Of a stretch of 64,000 nucleotides of DNA, positions 12,701-24,300 are shown one piece after another. Made by a program: the position numbers and the translations under genes. The DNA is from Larus michahellis. Lineage: Eukaryota > Chordata > Aves > Charadriiformes > Laridae. Position 1 is the stretch's first letter, and the number at the start of each line of letters is the position of its first letter. The stretch is taken from NCBI RefSeq assembly GCF_964199755.1, contig NC_133906.1:10416001-10480000 (forward strand), written 5' to 3'. The notes beneath the pieces were generated by a model, which was not told the origin of the DNA, searched no databases, and saw only the letters and a program-made list of their open reading frames with translations.

Positions 12701-15700
12701 AAATGGTGTTTAAGCAGTGGCTACTGATAAAGCACAGATGGAAATGGGTAGAAGTTGGCTGTAAACAATTATCGTGTGAAAAGCATGTGATTACAGTAGC
12801 ATTTGAGAATGAGTCAGCTAAGACTAGCTAAAGATTAAGAAACTTGAGGATAATGCTGTGGGAATTGTTTCTCAGGGAACAGCAGATTTACAACACCCCC
12901 TCCCCCCAAAAGGCTGAATTCTTTGAATCCTTCCAGATGCAAAAGTTAAGGTGGAAGAAAAAAGCATTTTGATACAGTCAAAACAAAATATTTCAACATT
13001 TTTAAAATCAGACGGTCTGTTTAGGGGCTAAAACCAAAGCGGTCAGATTTTAATTTTGAAATATCCTTTGTTTTCAGAGTTGACCCGTTCTTTGGAAAAT
13101 GCAAAGCAAAATCAGAGGTTTGAAAGCGTTAAATTATCCCAAAATGAAAGCTTTTGAGTTGAGCCAGAAAAATATTTTTCTTCTGTTTTTCATTTCAGAA
13201 GGAAATACAAATATTTTGGTTCAGTGTGGGCTAACATTTTTATTAGATCTTTCTATTCAGTCATCAATCGCAAAAAGCCCTCTTTTTTCCTCTGTGCTAA
13301 TTAAGAGCATTTTTGGCAGGAGGCAGAGCAGAGAGGGTACAGCCCCAAGAACCAGCTTTTCATTTGTGCTTCATCGTGTCATACCGAGAATAATCTTTCC
13401 ACTTAACCAAACCATAACTTGGCATCTTTGGCACATTCCTCCCAGAGGAAGCTGGGATGGCGCAGGAGGACCAAGAAAGAAGCGCTTTGACAGGGCAGTG
13501 TGGGAAAGCAAGGACCAGGAGAGCGGAGCTGAGACGTGCTGGTGAGGACACAGCCATGCTGCATGCAAAGATCTCCTGCCCTGTACAAGAGGTGAGGAGA
13601 AAATAGGGCTGGCTTCCCCTCTCTTGCACTGCATTCATTTTAACCCATCGGCCCTTCTGTACTGATTTGGGGATATATTTTAGGGATACTTGCAGCTCCA
13701 TAATTCTCCAGCTTGGAAAAGAACAGCAAGCGTTACAAACAAAGCCTTCCAGATGACAAACAGAGATGGGCTTATTCCTTGCAGAGGATTTTCTTGTTCA
13801 CGTTGCTGGGAAGATGAATGGACAAATGTACAAACGGATAAATGCTGCAGGCGCACAGAGCTCAGCTCTTGGTGCCTATGGGAGCCTTCAGACTTAAGTC
13901 TTTCTGTCTGTAGCCTGAAACTTGCTTTAAATGCCCCAAATACGATGCTGACACAGAACAATTTGAACATGGCAGTGGGAGCTGGAGTGAAGGAGGAGTA
14001 CAAACACAGAGGGAGTGAGGGGCTGGGTCACGTCACTCAGCCAAATGGCAAATCTGGAGAGCAGAAGGTGGAGTGTGTAGGACAGAGTGGATCCTGCAGG
14101 ACATACACGCTCTTTTTCTCTTGGAAACGCTACATATTTTACACTGACGATATCTCAGCAGAGCACTTGACCCCTGCTGTCAGCTCATTAAAGAAGCAGT
14201 CTTTCCTGACACCAGTAACCGTTGGCATGAACTGTTATGAAACTCTGATCCTTGCTCTTCTTAGTAACAGGATTTTCCAAAACAACCTCAAACACAAACA
14301 TTTAACCAGAAGAGGGTTCTAGTCTGTAAAATAATCCTGCAACCAAGTGTAAACTTAACTCTCAGTCCAAAGCATCAGCTAGCCCTCCAACGCCACAGGT
14401 TTCATACCATATTCTCTTGTGCAAGAGGAAAGACCAAGGAGCAGGACTAGGCTGAAGACGTCACTTCCAAGGTGAAACCAGCCAGGCTGCAACCTCCTTG
14501 CTCCCAGAGTCAGCATCTCACTTGTTTGGAACGAGAGTGAAAGGTTACCGCTTTGATGTACTTGCTTCTTGCAGTCACTTTCCATGGGTATAAAAGATGA
14601 CGCACAGGGAAAAAAGCAATGAAGGCAGCCCTCCCTTTCCCCCTCCCCTCCTCTCGTGTAGTCCCCTCCATTTCTTTCTAGTCATTTAATTGGAAAGCAT
14701 ATTTGCTTGTGACGCACTCCAGATATCATGTTCCCTCCTGATTGTTTCCACTTTGTTTGCCTATATATTAATTCTTACAGCTCACTGCCTGTCTCTACAA
14801 AGAAGGTCTCTGCCCGAGAAGACAACCCCTCCGCCAGCCACTCATGTCACGTACCGTGCGAGGCCACCCGGCTTTCTCACCACTTGGTGAAAGAACACCT
14901 TGTTTGGGGTGGCGGGTTGGGTTTCCAGGCCAGGGTGGAGGCAGTCACAGGGCTTCACGGGTGGGATGACAGACATGCCCATAACAGGAAAATAGGATGT
15001 CTGTTATTCCTGGTAGTAACAGATCCCTGCAGCCCCAGGATTCTAGAACCAGGACATCTTGTCCCTTTTCCTGGGCAGGCAGGTGACGACCTTTGTGTGC
15101 AGCCAGGAAATGGGCTGGGGAACTCCTCGGTCTTGGAGCGAACGGTAGCAAGGTTTCATCCTTCCTCTGCAGCAGGACAGGGGGACCCAGGGTGCTGGGG
15201 AGGCAAATGGAGGGAACACCCCATCCCTGCACTCAGGTATCTCCTTCCCAGGCTGGGGAGTTCTGCCATAAGCATCGGTGCTCGTGGTTTGTTATAAACA
15301 CACTCTCACAGCCCGGAGCTGGCCCTTGTCTTGCAGTGACCGACAACCTTAGCTGGATCAAGCATCACTTGGAGATTCACCTCTTTGCTTTATTTAGAGT
15401 TTACTCTGCTCTGGCCCATCAGTACCTGTGCTTTCCTTTCATTGGATTTATCAGCCTTCCTGTGTCAGGCACACCCCGATTTTTCCCTTTCTTAGCTTCC
15501 TTGCCACACTGCAGGTTCCCAAGGTTGCTGCACTGCTCCATTCCCAGCAGCCCAGTGCCAAGTAATGGTGCAGGGGACATCTGACCGCTTCCTGACATCT
15601 TCCCCTTCCTCACGTAGGTTTTGGACACCCACCTCCGAAACAGGTGGCACCCTGTGTTAGCAATTCTGCTTGGCTGCCTGGAAGGAAAAAGACGTTTTTT

Positions 15701-16980
15701 TGTCGCCTGGTCTCCTCTCTCATTTTTCAAAAGGTTTCCTCTAGATGGAATGGGAAAACTCCTGAGCCTAGTGCAGAGACGGTGGCTGAGCCGGGGCTCC
15801 TCCTCGCTGTCCTGGCCATCGGGGCCATGCAGAGCAATGCCCTCTCCCGTCCTGCTCTGCAGGGCCAGCCCCACCGGGACTTTTGGCTGCACCCACCCAC
15901 TCCTTGTTCCTCCGTGAATGCCAGCAGCATCCTCCATCCCTCGCAAGGTCAGGAGGACCTCACATGGTGGCAGGACTGTCACAAGATCTTCCAGCTGTGC
16001 CTGCAAAGTCTGTTTCTTGTTTAGGTGGCAAATTGCACAAAGTGATGCTTGTCCCTCCCTGTGCTCTACAGACTTCTGGCACTCAGTTATCGTAGCATAA
16101 TTATACTTCCTATCAGCTCTGTAAGCAGTAATAACACCTTGCAGCATAAAAGGCAGCCTGGATTAGCAGTTTATCAGTCCAGATGAGCAAAGAAAAGGAA
16201 TGCAGGGAAAAATGCAGGAAGAGTTTAAGGCTAGAACCAATTCCCATTCATTTAGCTTCCCACTGCGGCCCAGCAATGCCAGCACAAAGCAGTGCAAGCA
16301 TTTAGGTCTGATAACACGACATCATGCCGATAATTTCATGGAGCCCTTTTTGGGTATTACTTTTTCTTTATCACATTACTTACCTAAATTTTCATAAAAG
16401 TTTGGCCTGGGGGAGAGCAGGGAGGGAAGGCATCATTGCTCCTCAGATTTAATTTCCTGAACCCCACCAAAACCTGAGAGAGAGTGAAGAAACGAGCCTT
16501 CAGCCTTTTAGCAAGGCGCTCGGTGAGCGCACACCTGCGTGTGCTCACAGACAGTAACGCGCACACATGGATGCACTCGTGGTGGTCCCGAGGGACCCCG
16601 AGCTCTGGGCTCGCGGGCTGCAATCCCAGCCACGCTTCGCCACAGACCGTCCCTGTGTGGGGTTTGGCCAGCACTACCGCCACCATCCTTCGCAAAAGGA
16701 CACCAAACGTGCAAGCCTGCACGTACAGGAGGTGGAGCACTGCCCTGCAGCCTTCAGGGTGCTGCACGTTGCTGCACACCCGCAGAGCATCACTCTGCAT
16801 CTTCGGGTTGGCTTCCTTGTCTTGACGGAGCTACTGGCCCTCTGCTCGACCCCAGCAGACTGCCTGGGCTGAAGTCATCCTGCAGCTCTCCAAAGGCTGG
16901 ATGGAGAGCTGAGCCGAGTTATTCCCTCCTCATTTGCAGCGTCCAAACCTGAAAAGCTAATGTGTATGTGGCATGCTCTG
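9791..16980. other. Intergenic sequence with no recognised gene
   Basis: I see only unique non-coding sequence and one short tandem duplication at 10,147-10,196. Three of the longest chance frames of the window fall here: + 13,690-14,322, + 14,728-15,297 and - 15,419-16,147. None shows a known domain, a credible exon structure or repetitive protein composition. A TATAAAAG at about 14,589 and other TATA-like words occur without a CpG island or a coding exon behind them. Confidence 0.55.
10147..10196 (+). repeat. 25-bp perfect tandem duplication
   Basis: Two identical adjacent 25-bp copies (10,147-10,171 and 10,172-10,196) begin GACAAGGGGCATTGG and end CAGCAGT. Perfect identity in otherwise unique DNA points to a recent slippage or duplication event that may vary between individuals. 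Confidence 0.93.
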
Positions 16981-18300
16981 CCGTCCCCTCCCAGCTCCAT
17001 CAGAAGGACCTCTGAGCTGCAGATGGGGCGGTATAAAGCCCAGGCTCTGCCCTGTGACACTTGCGCGCATCGCCCTAAGCAAGCCCAAACTTTCCTCACA
17101 CTGGTACCCGAAGGATGCAGTGGTGCAGCGCTACCAAGCAACAGCGTGTGTGTTTATACAGCACCATCCCGCGTGGCCGTCACAGAGCCCGGTGCTCTGG
17201 GAGTGCAGTGATGACTCCAGACCGACGATTTCAGTGAGCGGTGCCCAGGTGCGGATTTAAGAGCTCAGCAGCGGAGGCTGTGGGCTCCCCATCGGCAGTG
17301 CCTGGCAGCCGGCGGGTACCACCTCCCTGCACGTCCCCATGATCGCCTCCCTGCTGTGTCCGCCCCGGCTTTGGCTGGAAAACAGGGAACACAGCACGTC
17401 AGAGAGGCAAGAAGGACACAGCACGTCAGAGAGGCAAGAAGGACACAGCACGTCAGAGAGGCAAGAAGGACGCAGCCGCCAGACACGCACACCCCAGCCT
17501 TCTCCACTGGAATGACTAGAGTGAACAGAAACACGGAGCGTTTTCCGCCAGAAAAAGATACCTCCTTTACTTTTTCTGGCTTTCGGCTGGGCAGGGGGGA
17601 TTATTATTTTGCAGCTGGTGAGAGAAAAAACTTTTTCTGCCAACCCCCCGCCAGGCGAACCAGATGCGTGATGCAGGGCGGCGCCAGCGGTGCAAGGCCG
17701 CAGGCCTCCGCTGAGGAGGTTTTTGTTCTGCTCGTTTCAGGCCGCTCGTACCAGGCCCCGAACAATTACAGAGATCAAGCAATTTGTCGAGGCATCGTCT
17801 CAATGAGTTTGGGAGCACTTCAGAAAACCCTCGGCGGCTTCTGGGGAAGGAACAGAATGAGCTGATTGACCCTCCGATGTCCCTGCGTTCGGAGAGAAGA
17901 AAGAGAGCGTTATGTTTAAATGCTTGAAATCAGCACCGTGCTCTGTCAGGCTGCGGCTCCCCCCCGGCCGGGGAGGGGGAATGATGGCCACTTGCTTTGT
18001 GGGAAGAAAAGGAGAGGGGAAGGGCTGTGTGGAGGAGTCTCTGCTGCCCACCGATCGCCCTCTCCGTGGGGCTGGGGGGGTCTGTACCGTCCTGTCAGCT
18101 CATCCCCAGCGCTCACAGGGGTGCCGGAGACTTTTGCACCTCTCCCCGGGTTTGTCTCTCCCGTGCTCCCCTGCAGCCCCCCGCTGTTGCAGGCTGGTTG
18201 GGGACTATGATTTACAAAGCGAACTGCACACTCCCTTCCCAGGATGAGCAGCGCAGAGACGCCCTCGGACAGCACTGTGGTCGGGTCCACCTTGGGACCT
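16981..18300. promoter_or_regulatory. GC- and CpG-enriched block, possible distal regulatory element
   Basis: This block is visibly richer in G+C and CpG than the DNA on either side, with CpG-containing words such as GGCGGCGCCAGCGG (about 17,678) and CCCCCCGGCCGGGG (about 17,958). A GC-box-like GGGGCGG sits directly against TATAAA at about 17,025-17,036. It also contains a 27-bp tandem repeat. Overlapping frames stay open on both strands, which is expected of GC-rich DNA. It is weaker than the UBTD2 island, and I see no exon or splice pattern, so an enhancer or a non-coding promoter is possible but unproven. Confidence 0.3.
17388..17476 (+). repeat. 27-bp tandem repeat, about 3.3 copies
   Basis: The unit begins GACACAGCACGTCAGAG and ends GCAAGAAG. 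Copies lie at 17,388-17,414 (one mismatch at its first base), 17,415-17,441 and 17,442-17,468, followed by a partial diverged copy to 17,476. The unit is a multiple of three, so it keeps a chance frame open on each strand; on + it reads as three copies of a 9-residue HVREARRTQ-like unit. I do not regard it as coding. Confidence 0.95.
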
Positions 18301-21300
18301 GAATGTACATCTTTCCCCACCTCCCCAGCCAAACCCAATGTATGGCCCCAAGAGCAGGAATGTGCTCTTTGGGGTTTTGGGGGGAGGATTTGGGGTTTCT
18401 TTTTTTGCGATTGTTCTCACTGGTCAGTAAACAAGGCAAGGGAAACGCTCTGCAAGCAGGGCTTCATCATGCAGCAGGCAGAGAGACAAAGTCACTCCCT
18501 CCTGCTTTTAAACAGAATGTCTCCAGGTAATAAACAGGAAGAAACCTCTTCTGGCCAGCAGAGCCCTTCCCCAGTGAACGTCTCCCCCGGACCTGCTCCA
18601 TTAAGCCCTTGGGAGCTTGGAAACACTTCAGGTGTAAAAATAGTGCCTGCAAAGTCAGCAGCCAAGCCCCGCTCCTGGGCAAGTTGTATGACAGAGGGTT
18701 TTTTTCGTGCTTTATTTAATTCCCCAAACCAGTTCCAAACTCTATGGAAGGAAGTGGGGACTCTCCCTGGCCATCTCAGCGTATGAAATATTGAACAACA
18801 TTCCACCTGAGCCTGACCTCCCGTTGCAGGGAGGAAAGCGCAAAAATAGGTTTCCTGGTAAATGGAGCTCCTATCCACATTGCCGAAATGCCTCTAACGG
18901 CAGAGGAGCCGAGCAAGCGCCCAGCCCTCAGCAAAGCTCCTGCCCTCGAAGCCAGACCAGGGTCTCCCCAACCTGCCCCCCCCCCGCCATCCCTGCTCTG
19001 CCCAGGAGGCTCCTTGGTGACCCCATTTCTATGCTGTTTTCGGGTTAAAGACAGGTGGCCCTTCTCAGAAGTAGAGGTGGAAGGGAGTTTTTTCCGTGAT
19101 GGAAGGCACTTCCAGGTTTCCCAGCGGTCCTTTTTGCTCCCCATCAGGGCACTGCGGGAAAGGAGGAGGCTGGTGGGCAGCAGGGCACTCACCAGGGAAG
19201 GCTAAAATCCATGAATGCCTACCTGGGATGGATGTAACCAGCAAATCCCTTAAAGGATCCTCGCTCTCAGCACTCCCAGCTCAAACTTTCCCATAAAAAG
19301 TTCACATTTGAGTAAACTGGCATTTTCTGGCAAAAAAAGCTATGTCTGAAGAAGAATTTTAGAAAATTCTCTGTTCCCTCAGCCGCTAATAGCCTGTAGA
19401 AGTTGAAAGCCCTGAGGACATCTTACTGTGTTATGTTCCTGGCATCACTTGCAAATTGTTTGCCCAGCTCTGCCTCGAACAGATCAGGGGCAATTTTGGC
19501 CACTGCAGCAGAGGAAAACAATAGCAGAGTGTGTCCTTTTCTGCGACTTCAGAGTTGTTCAACCAGAAAATAATGAAGAGAGAATTGTTTTTCTTTGGCT
19601 CTGCAGTGTAAGTTATTGGTGAATAAATAAGACCAAAAGCTAAAGGATGAAGTATTTATTGATTTTTGCAGTGTTTATTTCTGAGTTAATTTGCAAGCCA
19701 CATAAAGAGAGAAAGAAATCACTGCAAATATAACATATGTTTTATATCGTATGTATTATGAAAAGGGTTTCAGTAAAAAGATTATTGCATCCTTCTATGG
19801 GGCGTTCACTGGGTTTGGTCGCTTTCGCTTGTGACAATATAATTTGATCAAACCTTAGCAATTGCAAGGCAGACCCACAATAAATTTTATAATTTCCTTT
19901 CAAGCACACAGATGCCATTTTGCAAAGCTACAGTTAAGGAGATGCAGAGACGTAACAAATGCATTATCCCAGCTCCCCCTGAGCCCACCTCATAGCCCTT
20001 TGCAGCCATGCGTGGATGTCTGGATGGGATTCCTGTACGCGCAGCAAGCTCACAGTGCCATCTCCTCAAATTTTCAGTAATGCAGAGATGGCAAGGCTTA
20101 ATGCAGGAGACTGCGACGCTCTGACAGCTCCATCTGACTGTATTGTCTGCCAGAGGCCCCCAGCTAATTAACTATTGATCTAAACTTTCGGGGGTTTTAT
20201 TAGAATCTTGTAGGTGTCACATTATTGTTAATGGGGCTTTAGCGTATACCGGAGAGAGAACTGGCTGTGAAGACGAAATGTTGAAGATGGAATGTCGAAA
20301 ATGACCATTTCTCAATAAGCATGCCCGTGTTCGCACAGCAGGCTGCGGGCGCGGGTGTGCGATTGCAGAGTGTGTTTGCAGCATGCACCGGCCGCTTCTC
20401 CGGCTTCGGAGTTCCCCAAGATGCTGCAGGATCCTGATTCCTGGTGTAAAAATTTTTGGACCCAATACGTTTTGAGGCCTTTTACCGCCTCTGAGCTAGC
20501 CAGCAGCCCACAGGCTGGATCCCGGGAGCACAGGCGTCGCACAGCAGCAGAGAGGAGTGGGGGGAAGCACCAGGCTGGGTTTCTGTAGCACGCACAGAGG
20601 TTCAGCAGATCTGGGCAAGCATCTCCCCTGCCGAGGCTGCATGTGCCAGCCCCCGTTCTTCTCTGGCACGGAGCAGGAATACAAATGGAGAAGAGAGACA
20701 CCAAACATCTGATCACCAAGGGGAACAGACTGGCCTCAGCACAAGGCATTTTGAGCGGTTCCTTCAGCCTGTTTCCCAGTCTGAATAATTAAAGCTCCCT
20801 GCCGGTTTAAAAGAAGGAACATGCCGTATGGTGAGCTACCGTTCCCATGTCAACAAGCCTAAAGCATCCGAAAGGACACTTCCTCTCCTGTCCAGGTCAC
20901 TCTTCTTAACACTTCTTTGCTAAGTGCTGTTGGTGGTGGCGAAGACACGGGGCTGCGTGCTCCTGCTGAACAGAAATCAGCCAGCACTTCTGAAACAGAT
21001 TCCAAGCGAGAGACGCCGGAATCTATTAAATAAATACAGAAAGACAGGTTTAAACAAGCACAGCTGAAGTGGCACAGTCCGTCTAGCTTCCTGCCAGGCC
21101 CTTATCTAAGTTTGCCTTTCTATTTTTGTTTCTTTGCTGTAGGGTGTTTTCTCCATGTGTATTGTACTTTTTGGCAGTCGTTCTCCAGCTTCGACTCCAG
21201 CTCCCTTCCTAAAGGTGCTTTAACACACCGAGAGATGATGCCCCTCATTGCTGCATCCTGAGAGGTTTGGATCTTCTGTAGATCCAAAAATAACATGCTG

Positions 21301-24300
21301 TGAGGATGAAATTCAAAGGCCTGTGCTCTGGACACTCAGCCGCAGAAAAGGAGACAGTGGGGAGTTTTGATACCTTTAGTTCTTCTCTGACAGGGCTGGG
21401 ACAGGCAGCACTGTAACATGCCTCAGAGGATTAGACTGGGTCTGTCCTTACAGGAGGTTTCCAAAATGCCTGTGAAGCTTTTCTGCGCTAAGTGCTGCCA
21501 TGCTGCTGTTCTGGGGCCAAAGCGGCTGGAAAGCTCGCTGATCTTTCACCACCAAAAAAAAAAGCCCATTGTATGAAGAGCTGTGGGCCAGAGTGGAGGG
21601 AAATATATTCAGTCCCTGCCATTACCTGCCGCTTCTCTCGCGGTTGTGCTCTGCCCCGGCTGCCTGCGCGAAGGCTGGCAGGAGGGCCGGGTTTACCTTG
21701 AGTCGGCGCAGTGCCCGCCTGGAGGAGCGGGGGTCTCACGAGGGCTTCTTGGCAATGTCACAATAACAACAACAACAAGAGCCAGTTTTGTTACCCTGAT
21801 ATCTTAGTGCACACAGCATGCTTCAGAAGTTCGTAGTCCAGCGATGCTATTAAAGCCTGAATGAATCTAATTGTAGTATTAATTCTGAGCTGAAATAGCA
21901 CACCAGCTACATCACGGGGAAAGTATGCAGAAAAATGCTGCCTGTCTCTCGGATTCCTGGGGTGCTCTGGAGATACAGAGGCCATGTTACATCCAGGTAG
22001 GCAGAAAGCTGACGTATGAAATGTTATGCCTCCTTTTCAGCTGGGCATGCCAGCTGAGCCCCAGCACGTATCAGTCTTGAATACCACAGTGTGAAAGGGG
22101 AGAATGGTAAATCAGAAAGTGATGGCAGAGACTCAGTACTTGAAAGTTGGGGCTCTTAATGATGAGCCTCTTGAGCCATAAGTGTTGGAAGAATGGTTGC
22201 ACTTCAGAAGTTTAAAAATGTGATATTTACAGTCTTGGAGACAGAGACAACCATGTGTCCTCTCAGATCACTTCATGGTCGGAGCACAGGGTGAGTGCAC
22301 AGTAACACCAAGCTTCAAATCCCACCCCGGCACAGCTCAGCTCAGCCCCACCGCATGGGCCGCGAGCAGGGGAGGCGGGCATTTAATTAGTCATTTGAAC
22401 TCGGAAAACCTAAATCTGTGTGGAGCTTGGGTCCCGCACAAGGAAGGACATGGAGCACCCCATCAGACGAGAGCCCAGCCTCCGCCCAGCCCCGTGGGTC
22501 TGACCTTGAGCACCACTTGCAAAATATTGCAAAATCAATTAAATCTGCAGGGCCCTCTCCCAGTGGGGAACGGGGCTTGCCAGAGCAAAGCTCTTCAGCG
22601 GCCTTTCTCCAGGAACTGCCCGGGAATGCCGATGGTCGGCTCACGGCTTTCTTGCCCTCCGCACTTGGGGAAGACAAATCACACTCTGACCAAAGCCGCC
22701 CTTCCCACCCTCGCAGCAGGGTGATGGGTCAGAGGGCTGCAGGCAGCCCTGGTGGCTTCTCCCTTCCCTGTGTTGGCCTTGTTGACTCAGTTGCACTCCT
22801 TGTTTATTCGCTGCATTTGACTGGAAGGATGCTGTTGGCCTTGGCAAACTCGTAGCATGTTGGCAGGTGCTTTGTGCTTGTTTTGCTACTCTGCAGCAGG
22901 GAAACAGTGGAAACGGGTTGTGGCTTATTGCTCATATTGCGGCAAATGTAGCAAAATCCTTTCTCCAGACTGTCCCCCCAAAATCCCCTTCCCCTTTAGC
23001 CCTATTCTTTAGGCCAAAAAGGAGTATGTGGATGATTTTAACAGTGGTTGTCTTCATTGTCTGCGAGGACAATCACCAAGGCCATGCTCATGCCCAGCCA
23101 TGCTTCTAAAGCCAGAGTGGTCCTTCTCCAGCGGCAGAGGAGAAGCAGTGGAGGTGGTAGGAGCATGTGAGAGATCACACCACTCTTCAAGCCACTCAGC
23201 AATCCTTAATTTCAAAGCTAAAGAAGTATTTTGCTGGATGTGAACCACTGAAGCGACTGCCTGGCTGAAGCCACAACCAGAGCTGCATCGCCACCTTCTC
23301 AGAGCCGTGCCTTTTGCTGGTGAGATGGGTTTCAAGAGATAACACGAGGAGTGAACCTCTCCAGTTTGTGCTCATTTTCCTGTTTAAATCAACGTGTTTT
23401 ACCATGGCAACTACCAAAGAAGGAATCAACAGCTTTTGAGCAAACAAACACTTATTAAAGCACCCTTCTGAAATATTTATGCTTTGTTCCCAAAAGCCCA
23501 CTAAGTGCATTGATAGAGCAGTGCAGCACGACGCTGCGTGGCACCAGGAGCATCAGGAGAGCCTTTTCTCTGCTGCCTGGCAGAGTGGAAAAAACATTCT
23601 TCAGCAGTCTGTTTATCAGCTCAGGAGTTTAACCATCTCCACACAATGTGACTGAGAAACTGGGAGAGGGGAGCAACTCCAGCAGACCACAGGACAGCCT
23701 TAGTTCTTCCTTCCGTCTCCGGCCAACCTTGAAGACTGGATCCATGTTATGAATTGCCTGTTTTTTCAAACTCCCTGAAGAATTCACTGCAAAGTCTAAT
23801 GAAACACTTTTTGTCAAAATTAGTCATTTCTGGGATGATGTTTATAATGAATGGAAGGAGATAAGAAATGCAAGAAGAGTTTGTGGAGTAGGAACTGGAA
23901 GGTGTATAAGAAAGAAAACAGAAACTTACACAGAAAAATAGGAAAAAGGGACCTAAAGAGATAAGGATGTCGTGACATAAGCACTCCCTTCAGCAGTGAA
24001 GGCAGCTGCGGAGGCCCTTGTCCACCTCCCCCCTTGGTCTACAACGCTGCAGATGCACCACAGAGGCTGTTCTGAGAGCACTGAAAGCATCTGGGATGAG
24101 GATCACCCTCCTGCAGACAGGACCGAGGGCTGCAGGTGGGGAACGTGGAGGGCAGGAAGGACCTTTTTAAATGGCTTTTACCACTGTGTAACAGCAATCT
24201 GAGAGAAGTGACTACAGAGGGCAGTTTGTGTCTCTCACCATTCATAGTTCATCATGCATGACCCGCAGAATGGCCCTACGGCCTCTTGTTGTCCAAGAAA

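Noticed and set aside
13690..14322. 210-codon plus-strand frame
   Set aside because: No domain, signal peptide or family resemblance, no neighbouring exon signals, and a length that can occur by chance in 64 kb searched in six frames.
14588..14605. TATAAAAG followed by TGACGCA, promoter-like
   Set aside because: Single short motifs are expected by chance, and no exon, island or transcript signature follows.
14728..15297. 189-codon plus-strand frame overlapping other open frames
   Set aside because: Overlapping open frames in other phases and no recognisable protein features.
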